From Trichosphaerium sp. ATCC 40318 (Eukaryota; Discosea; Flabellinia; Trichosidae): a DNA stretch of 64,000 nt. Under the pieces are notes generated by a model, which did not search any database, was not told the origin of the DNA, and was given only the letters and a program-made list of their open reading frames with translations. Shown here one piece after another: positions 11,990 to 22,867 of this stretch (position 1 is the first letter of the stretch; the number at the start of each line of letters is the position of its first letter). The stretch spans positions 1-64,000 of the forward strand of contig JALMLS010000452.1 of assembly GCA_038496445.1 (NCBI GenBank), written 5' to 3'. A program made the translations under genes and the position numbers.

Positions 11990-12480
11990 TTTGAAAACCT
12001 GCCGTGCGCACGTTCCAGTACAATATTCTACTTGCAACCTGTTGCATCAGCGCCTATGTCAACAGAGTATACAAGCGATAACGGCAATCTTAGATATTCC
12101 ATCAGAGATAATAGCTCATTTACTAAAGTTTGTTCATGGTTTTGACCGATTCAGTGTTTCTCAGAGTTGTAAGCTACTATCAACCGTCGTACATCAAGTT
12201 ATTGGCTATGTAACTATCTGTAGTAGATGATCATATTGTTGTATTTGTCTTTGGCAGCCCGCTGTTAAAAAACACCAAAACACTTTTCAGACACCAACTA
12301 CATAACCTCGCTCTTGTCAATGGTGTGAAGCATCTTGGACTTAGAGGAAACACTCAAATAACCGACCACGGATTGATGAGCATACTTGCTTTTCGTCAAT
12401 GGATTTTTGGGATTGTCCACGTGTCACAAACAATATATTCAATCTGTTTGTGGGATGCAACATTTAACTTTAGGATAGTA
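11990..12480 (+). pseudogene. F-box/LRR protein fragment
   Basis: The first exon-like block reads AILDIPSEIIAHLLKFVHGF and FSVSQSCKLLSTVV, a good match to an F-box (hydrophobic-x-LPxEI, then a C-K near the end). At about 12297-12400 follows VKHLGLRGNTQITDHGLMSI, a leucine-rich repeat of the cysteine-containing class that usually follows F-boxes in ubiquitin-ligase adaptors. Only one LRR is visible, and the frame closes soon after, so the locus looks truncated. Moderate confidence in family, low in function. Confidence 0.5.
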
Positions 12481-12534
12481 TACTGAAATAATCCTTGAAG
12501 CCTTAGTAGCTATTGGTGGACATCTAAACTATTA

Positions 12535-12830
12535 TCAGTTTCGGTCGAGATAGAAGTGCATGGCTAAGCATGCCCGTATTGAGAGGATTCGCCACCCAAG
12601 TTTGAAATTGAATACTTGTAAATCAGGAACATTCAGAACATTATAAATAGTACTATTTATAACCAATTTGATCGATTCATGACAAGTTGCATCGTGGCTA
12701 ATATCGCCAAAACCATTGCAAGGAATTTCGCGGAAAGAGTAATTACAAGGAAAAGAAAATGGTGAAAGTAGTTCACTAAAACTGAAAACTCTAAAAAAAA
12801 AGCAATGGAATGAGCCAGAAAATGACAAAG
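12535..12830 (-). pseudogene. Possible LRR fragment, opposite strand
   Basis: The C-terminal half of this short minus-strand frame reads VLNVPDLQVFNFKLGW then SIRACLAM, the rhythm of a leucine-rich repeat. It lies tail to tail with the F-box/LRR remnant on the plus strand. The N-terminal half is low-complexity Phe/Ser and is probably not coding. Weak evidence. Confidence 0.25.
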
Positions 12831-13143
12831 AGTATCAGCACGGTCCTCGAAACATGGTAAATAAATCCCCATACGCCTGCGTTTGCGAAACTGACTATTT
12901 TAAAGACATTTAAAACAAGATCTGCTTATTGCACAGCGCATGGATTAAACAAAAATGTCGTGACCTTGTTTTCTTAAAGGGTATCGTTGTAGGAAGCCGT
13001 GTGCTAGTGCCTCGGATTTCGTTTGCAGATATCTACTAGTTTCGTTTATGATGCTGATGTAATTTTTAGGTACACAGCACACCTTGATTCAGCGCTAATA
13101 TGGGTTCTTAACGGCATGTCTTCTCTTTTTTTTTTTTCTTCAA

Positions 13144-13440
13144 ATGTTAAATTTCTTTTATCTACAAATGCCTAATTTTGACGATTACGAAGCATTCAAT
13201 TCTATGACCAAACTTGAGTATATGGATTACGTAGAAAAAGGAGGGGCTAACCTCCCACATTTAACACGAACAAATGAAAGTACGTTTTGCTCTTTTTTTT
13301 GTTTTGCTATTGAGCCAATGATACGAGTTTCTAAGCTTTTTAGGACCGTCTTGTCTCATTAGATTGTATTGTTAAAGCAGGTAAACATATTTACATAAAA
13401 CTATTGAGTGCAAATGGGGATCAGGTACGAGAATAAAGCA
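13144..13440 (+). CDS. Possible two-exon fragment of unknown protein
   Basis: An open segment with MPNFDDYEAFNSMTKLEYMD and YVEKGGANLPHLTRTNES ends at a GTACGT-type donor at about 13278. A T-rich tract with TTTTTAG precedes a second short open segment (DRLVSLDCIVKAG) that ends near another GTACGA. The splice signals look like those of real genes here, but I do not recognise the protein and can follow it no further. Confidence 0.25.
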
Positions 13441-13499
13441 AAAACCTTTTTTGTTAATTTTATTTACTTACAAAAACTACTTAGCAAAATATTGATACT

Positions 13500-13620
13500 G
13501 GATATCTTATATGCCACTGTGTTCATACTGGAGTTCAAGGAAATACAGCAGCTGAAAATCGTTCTGATTATGGTATGAAAATCAGAACTGTCTATCATCA
13601 ATCAGACAAGGCATAGTTTC
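13500..13620 (+). pseudogene. RNase H remnant of a retroelement
   Basis: The frame contains HTGVQGNTAAENRSDYGMK, close to the HSGxxGNxxADxxAxxG signature at the end of RNase HI domains in LINE-type elements, with the catalytic Asp position (AD) replaced by AE. No other part of the domain is intact. Confidence 0.45.
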
Positions 13621-14080
13621 TCAGTTTGATCAAACCTAATAAATAAAAATTTTCAACAAATAGAATTTGATGTACACTTTTTTCAAGCCATACCAAGTCA
13701 CACATGATTTTGCTGACTCGAAATTTCACGAACTTGTACTTTTGGTATGTATTGTTGCGTAGCTACGATTACATTGGTTTTTTTTACTCGATAGCAGAAT
13801 ATTTCTCGAGAACTACCTGAAATTAAAATGGGGGCTCAGTTTTTTATCCAGATTTTTATCTCCAATACTTCGCTAACAACATCACGTGATCAAAAAAAAC
13901 CTCAAGGATTTGGATTATTCATACATCGCATAGATAATAAACAACTATCAAGCGCTTTCCATAATTACAAAACGAAGGCATTTTTACTTTGGCGAACAAT
14001 TTTCTTATTAGAATTCTTTTGCGTTAGTTGTCGCTAACCAAGGCAACAAATGAATCTACAACAACAAGTTCAACACATCT

Positions 14081-14662
14081 ATGGTAGAGTATAGAATAGT
14101 AGTCTTTGGTGTTGGCGGTGTTGGTAAATCAGCTTTAACAATAAAGTTTGTTCATAATTTCTTTGTGGGTAGCTACGATGCTACAATAGAGGACGGATAT
14201 AGAAAGATTACAACCATTGATGGAGAAAATGCAGTTATTAATATTCTCGATACTGCCGGTCAAGAAGAGTACTGCGCGCTTAGAGAGACGTATATGTGTT
14301 CATCAGATGGTATATTATTAGTATACGATATTACAAACCAGTCCACGTTTGATGATTTGGAGGAATTTGTGAGGCAAATACAAAAAACAAGAGGGATAGA
14401 AAACTTACCTTGTGTTGTTGTTGGAAACAAGTGTGATTTGTACAAAGATAGGCGTATTGATACATTAGATGGTAAATACTTTGCTACACGTTTTAATATG
14501 CCTTTCTTTGAAGCTTCGGCAAAGAGAAATATTAATGTAGAAAACCCATACTTTGAACTTGTTAGGGAGATAAGAAAAATAAGAAAAAATGCCGATGAAG
14601 AAAATACGAAAAAACCAAGAAAGAAAAAAAGATATGTTAAGCGAAACTGCTCAATAATGTAG
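14081..14662 (+). CDS. Ras-family small GTPase
   Basis: This intronless 193-residue protein has every Ras element. The P-loop is GVGGVGKS (10-17), switch I YDATIEDGYRK (32-42), switch II DTAGQEEY (57-64), the guanine-specificity motif NKCD and a C-terminal SAK. A polybasic tail (PRKKKRYVKRN) is followed by the CAAX box CSIM, whose final Met favours farnesylation. Gly12, Gly13 and Gln61 are kept, so it should switch normally. Pro34 and Ser39 of canonical Ras are replaced by Ala and Gly, whereas effector residues Tyr32, Thr35, Asp38 and Tyr40 remain. It should act at the inner plasma membrane in signalling. Rap or Rheb assignment is less likely because switch II has Gln-Glu-Glu rather than Thr-Glu. 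The lack of introns is unusual here and may mean retroposition. Confidence 0.93.
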   Translation: MVEYRIVVFGVGGVGKSALTIKFVHNFFVGSYDATIEDGYRKITTIDGENAVINILDTAGQEEYCALRETYMCSSDGILLVYDITNQSTFDDLEEFVRQIQKTRGIENLPCVVVGNKCDLYKDRRIDTLDGKYFATRFNMPFFEASAKRNINVENPYFELVREIRKIRKNADEENTKKPRKKKRYVKRNCSIM

Positions 14663-15135
14663 ACTAGAAATTCACCAAGAGTTTGTAAATAATGATTCAT
14701 GTATATAAACAGTAGTTACAGAAAGAGGTCTACTACAATATGCGAGTCGCACGAAAAAGCAAACAGCTTCTTGTTGATTCACATCAACACAATAAATAGT
14801 TATATCAAACCTTAGTTATAGTGTAAATATATATGTACACCACACATCACAACAATCACATGAGCTGTTGGTATTCACGAACAAGCAAAACTTAGGTCAA
14901 TAGTTATCTTTCCAGCAGAAACTAGATTGATTTTGCTACAAGTCAAACAACTTTAATGAGACAGACAATGTTATCTTTTCGTACTGTTGCACTAGTCACT
15001 TACAATATAGGTTGTTTATTTCGAAGCCATTAAAAAAAGAAGCTTACACAGAGTTTGTCTTTGAAATAAACAAAGATTAAAGCTTGAATAAATACAACAT
15101 CTCAAGCGTTTTTTTTTTTTTTGGTTTTAGTTTGA
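14663..15135. other. Intergenic region between Ras and the Frizzled-like gene
   Basis: Convergent 3' ends; no gene seen. A run of 16 T lies at about 15107-15122, just beyond the 3' end of the minus-strand receptor gene. Confidence 0.4.
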
Positions 15136-17807
15136 CTAACAAGAAGTTGCCAACTCTACTGCATTGTCGTTTTGTGATACATTTCCTGATGCCGTTTCAC
15201 CTGACTTTGTATTTTCAGATGTCTTTCTTGTCTTGCTTACAATCTTAACAGACCCACAAGTAATAGTATTAAAAGCCACTCGGCAATACTGCGGGAATTG
15301 GGGCATAACTAATACAAAACTAATTAATACAAACTCCCACCAATGCTACGCGTACAAAAAATGAAGCAAGCCGCAAGCAAGCCTATAGAACAGTTTGCTA
15401 GAGTCCCTATAATTGAAACTGGTCTACTAACACGGAATGGGAATACTAAAGAGATGATATAAGAGCAAGCATGTGAAAGTTACCGTACTATCAGCACAAT
15501 TAGTACCACCTTGGGCTTCGCATATTGCCCAAGTAGCTACTTCTTCATCGCTGACTTTACGCCCTAGTTCAAAGGCTGTATTTTGCGAAGCAGTACCAAG
15601 ACCACCTAACCAAACCTGGAGAGATAAGTCAATATACATGTGCGTAACAAAAACTCAACATACCATGCCAAGATAAATAAGTTGTGTGACTTGAATAGTA
15701 GTGTAAGCGCTCACACGTTTACGGCTCGAATGTTTTAACAAGTGCTTAGCCTAGGGTTGATAAGATAACAAAATACCACTTCAAAACACGTGATTTCAAC
15801 TTACCCTTCTTAGTTTCAAAACAAGTAAAATAATATTCACTGTTTGAACTACAATAGGAAGGATCACTAGAATGGAGGTTGAGCAAAGGATACCAAATGC
15901 TGGTTAACGTACTTGGTAGTTGGAGGAAAAGAACATACAGTGTTGTAACTGCCCACTCCGGATAGTCACTTGGTTGAAAGTATACTATTAAAACACACTT
16001 TAGATGTTGGTTGTTGATGTATTGACAGGCTTACCGTGACATCCACGTACACATCCTGGCATGTTTGCGAAGTATCCGTTTATTATCCACGTAAGAGCTA
16101 CTATTGTAGGATACAACGCAGCAACAATGAAGCTTGTAATCCTATTATGGAATGTTAAAAAGTGGAAACAAGTTGCTTTTTTCTCATAGTTGAAACAACG
16201 TACATGTGCCAAAGCCTCCATTTAAAATCCAAGTTATATATTGATACTGTAATAATTGTACCATAAACTGCCCAAAAGTGCAAGCATAGGTAGTAAGGGA
16301 TGTACATTAGGAAAGCTTCGAAATAAAATGTAAACACAGCAATCAACAAAGTTGAAAGAACTATACCTGTTACTGCACATGGACGTGCACCAGCTGCATG
16401 TCGTGGTCGTTGTAGCCTAAAATACCCACGTTCGTGGCATTGGTGAAAATCAAAACCAGCAATGAAGTAGCCAAAAGAAGCAACAACTGCCATCCTGTTG
16501 TTCGTTTTAGAATATAAAGTGGAAAGTAAAAACGTCTTTAGAACCGCACCAGCAAGACACAAGAAGCAGATTAGCTGGGAAACGTGTTCTATAGTGTGTG
16601 AATGATAGTATTGTGCACGCAATAAACCCTAGAATTGCACTGATGGGAGCAAGAGTTAAATGAACCTGTTTTTTAGTTAGATTGATACTCTTGTAAAAGA
16701 AACGTTGTAGGGAATTGACTGCGTACCCATTTCTCGAAACCACATTTTAAATTTGACCAAGGACATGCAAGTCTGCAAATATTTGAGTCTGGATCCCATA
16801 TTGTTGGGTGTGTACAATCACGTGTACCAAAAGAAACAGTTTGGGAATTACAATCAGAGTTATTATTAAAAATAGGCAGTGTTAGAGCTATAACGCATAT
16901 TAGTCCGTTTATTATGCAATGAAAAATATCAGTGTTTTCAGAAATATAAGGTTACACGAAAGAGAGCAAGGAAAAAATTGTAGAGAAGGTAAAAATAATT
17001 AAAAGTTTTCGACTTTTACGCTCTGTAAGGAGTAAAGAGTTCTATAACAATCCAGAATTATTGTATAATTATTATTATACAATAATCTAAGCGTAAACTA
17101 GTAGAACTTTGTAAATGTGTAAGTTCTCAATAACGAAATCTTTATCAACATAAAACAATAAAAAAAAAGGTTCAGTGAATTGAACTTTTGAGTTCGCATC
17201 GTTTTAGTTTACGCGTGGCGTACTTGTAGCTCCAATACTTAAGTTTTCTGTTTCACTACAATTAGGCGCTAACTCGGGAAATATTTGGAATGCAAGTGCA
17301 CATTCCGTGAGTACTCTTTCGCATGTTGCAGTACACGCACTAGCTGGGAAAACTCTAGTAGTACCAGGGCTACAATCGCCAATCCTGTTTGTTATCAAAA
17401 ATCAAAATAAAAAGATGCTAACGTTACCTAAAGAGCCTTTTACACGTCATTTCCTTTATAGCTAAAGCGCAACTATACATTTTAAAGCGTAAGAACAGTA
17501 TTTAGTTTGATTGCAGTTTTATGTACCTCTGACTGACGTATGTCGAATAAATAGGTATTAACTTGGCGCTTTCAGCGTATAAGGCCTCTAACTGAGTAGC
17601 AGAAAGAAATGTATCTTCTATTGACCCAAACGATGTATTTGTGTTCGGTACTAATGTACTCCTATTGTAGTAGTTGCAAATATGATCTTGTGGGAAATCA
17701 TTGCACTGGTAGAAAGATTGACACTCTACTGCGGCTATAAAGCATAAAATAGCCATAAGCGTGCGTACACCCATACAAAAGGTACTCCTTGAGGGCGTAC
17801 GCGTCAT
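15136..17807 (-). CDS. Frizzled/Smoothened-like seven-helix receptor
   Basis: The start at 17807 gives a signal sequence (MGVRTLMAILCFIAAVECQ) followed by a Frizzled-type Cys-rich domain: YQCNDFPQDHICNYYN, then a 45-nt micro-exon encoding CALAIKEMTC, then IGDCSPG...FPASACTATCERVLTEC. A linker with CTHPTIWDP and CRLACPW leads to TM1 (LAPISAILGFIACTIL). Next come TM2 (FPANLLLVSCWMAVVASF), CAVTGIVL and TM3, TM4 (SFIVAALYPTIVALTWI), NMPGC, TM5 (ILPIVVQTVNIILLVL), TM6 (YLGMVWLGGLGTASQ) and TM7 with LANCSIGLLAACFIF. A Ser/Thr-rich tail ends at 15136. About a dozen introns all give in-frame joins. The family comprises cell-surface receptors also known from slime moulds and some fungi. The ligand is unknown. 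Confidence 0.8.
17050..17092. repeat. Perfect AT-rich hairpin in a receptor-gene intron
   Basis: ATTATTGTATAAT and its reverse complement ATTATACAATAAT lie 4 nt apart, forming a stem of about 14 bp. It sits in the intron between the Cys-rich domain exons and the transmembrane exons of the Frizzled-like gene. Confidence 0.6.
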
Positions 17808-18577
17808 CGTAGAGTTGTGAAGAGAAAGTATTTCCTTTTTCGTAGGAGTTTCCTAAAAATGATCTCGATTCAGTATATTAATTCGTATCTCGTATAAACT
17901 TGAATGATGTAAAGATGCCCGGATTTATTCTATCTCAATTATACTGAGATTCCGTAGGCATCTCATACTAAATAAAATAGTATGAAATCTCCCGACTAAA
18001 TACTTGTAATAACTGTAAGTAATACTAAACATAATTTAATAACTAAACTCGGGTTACACCTTCTCTCCAATCACTGACTAAGTACGTCGTGATATTATAC
18101 ATATACTAACTAGGTAGTAAAAGTACGTGACGGACGCTTTTACAATGATCTATCATTTTATCTCCGTACTTCATACTATGTAAGGATGTGATCGCCAAAA
18201 GTGCGAAATTTCTGAAAAAGCGTCGATACCTAGTTGCGCTCATAATTGACTTTCCAAGTTTTACCTTGTACATATCTGTTCGACTTACTTCAGTCAGAGG
18301 TAGTAGGGAGCATGACTTGTGGCATTACAAACAGTGTTAAATTTCAACGTTCAATTAAAAAACTCAGCACCTTACTACGAAAGGTACCCGAAGGGGCAAG
18401 TAGTTATTCGTGAGCATTCAATTTGTGTCAATACAAGTTTGATAAGTCTATGCGTACATTTAAGTCTTTTATCAAACGCAATAAGCATGACGTTTCTTAA
18501 AATAGTAAGTCACCACTTCAAGTAGTAAATGGCTTAAAAACAAACGCAAAGCACTTTTAGAAGCGTGAGGTACTCTC
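17808..18577. promoter_or_regulatory. Divergent upstream region of two receptor genes
   Basis: 770 bp separate the start codons of the Frizzled-like gene (minus) and the second seven-helix gene (plus). It contains nested inverted repeats at 17913-17984, listed separately. No coding exon was recognised. Any promoter elements for both genes should be here. Confidence 0.45.
17913..17984. repeat. Nested and adjacent inverted repeats
   Basis: AGATGCC (17913-17919) pairs with GGCATCT (17957-17963). Nested inside, ATCTCA (17932) pairs with TGAGAT (17945-17950). Immediately beyond, CATACTA (17964-17970) pairs with TAGTATG (17978-17984). The three stems could form a cruciform-like structure or represent dyad protein sites. 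Confidence 0.5.
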
Positions 18578-19949
18578 ATGTCTTCATCGGAGTACGTATT
18601 ACACGTGTGCATTATTTACACTCTTTTATCCGTTTCTTGCGCTCAAATAACTATCACATACCCTGATGAGGTATCTGGAGAATATACAGCAGTTATAATG
18701 CTATTTGGAACTAATTTAGACTTCCAACCTTTCACCACGTACAACACAACAGCTGTTCTCGGAACAGTTTCAGATAAAAACGGCTCAATTGTAATTGCTA
18801 CTCAGAATTCTCGACATCATTACATCGAATGGCTTGATCAAGGTGCTCTGGGTATTATAGAGGCTAATGGCCGATCCACACCTTCGTATGCGTCTTTTTT
18901 TCAAGAAAGAGGTGATCCAAGAGTAGCAATAAAAGTTGTTGTATCGTCATCAGATTGGATTGATAAATGTTTTGAAAATGGGATTACGAACTTGACACTT
19001 TCTATAAAGAGTCAAGAAAACTGTTACAGGAAGTTCCATAAGTCTGTTTGGCCATATATTATATTCATTATTCACTTTGGTATTCACATGGCAACATTGA
19101 GTTATTTTATTTGGAAGCTCTATTTTGTTGTAAAATTCGGTCTCTGCAAGTTTCAAATTACTGCCATTACTATTACTCTAGAGACTATAGCTTGTGTATT
19201 GCGTATACCTCCATTACTAGGCTTTACAATACTTCCAATGTCTGTACCTTATTCTATATTAGCTTCATCTGTTTCTCTAAGCTTTGTCTTTTCTTCAATC
19301 ACAAATTTATTAATTATACTTTATTGGCATGAGATACTCTTAAATACGTCAGTACAGATAAATCTGTTCTTATCAAAGTTAAAGGTACCTTTCTATATAA
19401 TCTGTCCATTACGTACGTCTTTTTTGGTCACGTGCTCAATTCAACATGTCGCTCACTTTTGGCTTTCTAGTGCTTATATTTGAACTCGTTAATAGCGCCA
19501 CTGTCTTGATAAAACCAGAATCTATTGCAATCATATCATTTATAAAGAACGGTGTATACTCCCTCGTAACTATCACTCTATTTATATATTGTTTGAGTGT
19601 TAGTATGCAGATTTTAAGAATTACTCGTACGTTTCAAGATAAGAAAGTATCAAGAAATGTAAGCATACGTATGCTACAGAATATGGGTGCTATTACTTTG
19701 ATCTTTGTTTTCAGTATTATGCTTATATTCCGTGTACAATATCTCTTCCCTTCTGCTAATTCATTGATGTGGGGTTGTATATACGCATCAACTAACCTTC
19801 TTGGTATCATTACAGTCTTGAGTTTGAAAGTTAAAAATCCACTAAGCCATTCATCCGTAAGATCAAATGCTTCATCATCAAGAAAGCCTACAACATTACA
19901 TAGTTTTTCTTTGGAAAATAAAGAAAAAGAAATGGCTATCATGCCATAA
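18578..19949 (+). CDS. Seven-helix receptor-like membrane protein
   Basis: Two exons encode about 437 residues. The intron is 19413-19470 (donor GTACGTC, acceptor TTTCTAG) and the join is in frame. The protein has a signal peptide (ending near SVSCAQ), an ectodomain of about 150 residues with possible N-glycosylation sites (NTT, NGS, NLT), then seven hydrophobic segments: VWPYIIFIIHFGIHMATLSY, the helix around TLETIACVLRIPPLLGF, LSFVFSSITNLLIILYW, LLLIFELVNSATVLI, VYSLVTITLFIYCLSVSM, MGAITLIFVFSIMLIF and a last one around STNLLGIITVLSL. A Ser-rich cytosolic tail follows. The layout is that of a G-protein-coupled receptor, but I cannot place it in a named class. It is divergently arranged with the Frizzled-like gene. 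Confidence 0.75.
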
Positions 19950-20500
19950 AGCACGATCTAGAAATACGATAAACAATTTAGAATAAACACCTATATAAAT
20001 TATCCTTTAATTCCTGCTTTAATAGCTTCTATACTGTTTAAGTGAACTACACTATCAGCAACTGGTTTCTATGCAACAAGTGTAAAACCACTTCTGTATT
20101 TTTGGATTGATCGTTGCACATGGCCACGCTCCTTGTCAGTTGCAGTATCTGTTGGTCAACAAATCCTTGGGAATTTTGGGTTTTATGTAACTTGATTCAT
20201 GTGTTCATTACTTTTTTATTTTTAAGTGCGCACTATGAGCAGCAAGAGTCTACAGGCTCTATGAAGAATAGAGCTATACAGAAGTGGTACGAGCAAACAA
20301 ACAGTGAGAAATCAGGTTTATTTGAACTTCGACTTAACTAAAAAAGAGTTCCTTGAATTGAACATATGTTACTACAACAAAGTTGTTATTGAACTTGTTG
20401 CGAAGGTTGTTGATAAACGTATTAGATATTATTATTTTTACAGAAAATACTTGGTTATATATCACAACTCTTGTCATTTGTTATTGCTATAAACATACAA
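19950..20500. other. Intergenic region, no gene seen
   Basis: Between the 3' ends of the plus-strand receptor gene and the minus-strand Zn2Cys6 gene. Open frames here are short and lack recognisable sequence. Confidence 0.4.
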
Positions 20501-20502
20501 GA

Positions 20503-22501
20503 TTAATTCAAAATTTGATCTGCAATTTCGCCAAAAGACGCATACTGTAAGAATGGGGTCATTGAAGAAAGTATCTCTGTTTCAAAAGCTCTATGTCGTA
20601 TTCTGCTTCCATTTTTCTTAGCATACTATTGGAAAAAGTTATTAATTACGAAGAGACCAGAACAAGAAGCAAAAAAAAAAAAAAAAAAAAAAAGAAAAAC
20701 CCCATCATAACGTACGCTAAATACACGACCAACAAATGGGTAGGGAATACATAAAGGTTCTATAAAAGATGACACTACTTTAGCACTACGTTTTTGTCCA
20801 CCATGGTATAATATAGCCCATATATCAGTTGCACAAAATCCAATTGAAGGAAAAAATCCTTTAGCATTTAAAAAAAAAGGAATAATACTCTTTCCCTTTT
20901 CAGCAACTTTTAGAGCTTCTTCTGTGTGATTTAACATTCCCAATACACGTGCACATACCGCATAAGAGACGAATTGTGAAACAGGAGATTCTGGCATACC
21001 ATCAACAAGACATTGAATCTCGTTGATGTACTCTAAACATTTATCCTCATGTACTTCGTCTTTCGTTTGTATCCACATTGAAACCTAAACAAAAATCATA
21101 AGAGATCAACACCATCATAAAAAAGTCACCACATTGGCAACGTACTTCTGTATCCAGTAGAGCCTCATAAACCTTTTTGAGTAAATGTAAATTAACTCCA
21201 TAATCTATATCTCTTCGTAAAACAACCAATCGAGCTTGAAGCTGTTGCCTAGCAAAAAGACGATCTAACATAAACTGCTCTGTTGGTTTCGTGTGTTTAT
21301 GTAAAGTCACTCGTAATCTTAGAACGTTTATACCCTCTGGTAAACCACCTGTACGCGTACGACCTTACAAGACAAGTGAGAAACAAAATAAAAAATCAAA
21401 GACTTTTTTGGTTGTACCATATTTACATTTATCAGCTGCGCCCTTAAGCTGTAACATATCATCAGCCAGTTCCACTAAATCCAATCCTTGAAGAGATTCA
21501 CATGCTCCAATTAAATAAGATGCCAGAATAACGAGACCAGCTATGTACACGTGAGATGAGAATCCAAGGACAAAAAAAATGATAAAGTAATTACCTGCTG
21601 TCATTAAAGATGGTTTTTTCATTACTTTCTGCATTAACTGAGCGTGAGTCGCAAGATCCTTTGCGCGTTTTGTATTACCACAATAATGTTGTTGCAAAGC
21701 AAGCATTGTATAAACAAGGAAAGTAGATGGAGTACCTTACAAAATGAGACCAAAACGCCGAAGAAAAAGAAATGCACATGAAAAAAAAAAACAAAACACT
21801 CACTCTCGTTCCTATGGAACTCTTCAAGATTAACAGGCATATGCAATATAGGTAGCTCAGATCCAACAAACCCTTTAAAAGCATTTATACACATAACAAC
21901 TTCACTAGCACGTCCGAGATACGAGTCAACGGTCGCTAAAACGCTCTAAGCTTAGTGTTACCTCTTTTTCTTTTTTTTTTGAATGGAAAATTTGAAAGAA
22001 AAAAATGACACGTGCGTTACTTTCTAGACAATCAGCTCTTCTTTTATGCCTCGATGAAGACGAATCAGACCCTGATTTTGATATGGCTTTGTAATAACCT
22101 AATTGTCTCTTGAAGTTACTCTGTCGGCGCTTTTCATCTTTGAGACTACGCTCTAGGAAATCAATCTGGTTCTCTAAAACCGTACGTGTTGTACCTGTTA
22201 AACAAAAAAAAATTAACTAATTACGTCTCTACACAACGTTTAAAACACCTCTACAATTAATAGTAACGTTTTTAATCGGATTTAGCAACACTCCTATCGT
22301 TTTAAAGTAGTTTTTTAAAACTCTTACCCTTACGCCTTCCCCTACGTTGTGGCTCAGCGTAGACGCATGTAGTATTGGATTTGACACACCCAGCTATTAC
22401 TGTTAGTTAACAAAAGATTACAATAGTACAATACCACAAGGGCTTTCATTATTGCATTTTAAATGCCTTTTTCGACACGCAAGACAAGATGCTTTACGCA
22501 T
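20503..22501 (-). CDS. Zn2Cys6 binuclear-cluster transcription factor
   Basis: Starting at 22501, MRKASCLACRKRHLKC runs into NNESPC, and after an intron GCVKSNTTCVYAEPQRRGRRK. The Cys spacing is C-x2-C-x6-C-x5-C-x2-C-x6-C, the full signature of this DNA-binding domain. The next exon (about 22195-22020) encodes a leucine/charged coiled-coil (LENQIDFLERSLKDEKRRQ), the usual dimerisation element. Helical exons of the middle region follow, with CINAFKGFVGSELPIL, LALQQHYCGNTKRAKDLA, GACESLQGLDLVELADDM and CLEYINEIQCLVDGMPES. The last exon, after an intron with a 22-nt T run, ends FGEIADQILN at 20503. At least seven introns are visible. It should act in the nucleus as a sequence-specific regulator. 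Target unknown. Confidence 0.85.
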
Positions 22502-22867
22502 GTATCACGAAATTCAAAGGGGAGCAATAATTTGGCCGATGGCCCACTTTATTTCACGCTAGAAAAGAGTTGACGATTGCAGGGCACAAGGTGTAGAAAA
22601 TGAAAAATAATGAATTCTGACGCCCGACCAGAAAGAGTACCAACTCGAGTTTGTTCTATCCTGGTTATTGGTTGCAAAAAACTCTACAACATGTGCCGTA
22701 TTTGTACATTATCTCGTTTTAGTCAATAGCTGGTATCTGCTGAAGTGAGAGACAAAATATAGCTGCACATTAATATAAACGCGACAAATAAACTGAAAAA
22801 CTGTAAGCTCTCAGAGAGGCTACTTAATTCTTTTTTTATGGTTTTTACACTTTTTTTGTTTTTGTAT
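22502..22867. other. Intergenic spacer
   Basis: Contains the upstream region of the Zn2Cys6 gene and the 3' flank of the SPAG7-like gene. No further gene seen. Confidence 0.4.

Noticed and set aside
14260-14700. 146-codon minus-strand frame
   Set aside because: Lies entirely antisense to the Ras gene, whose protein is unmistakable.
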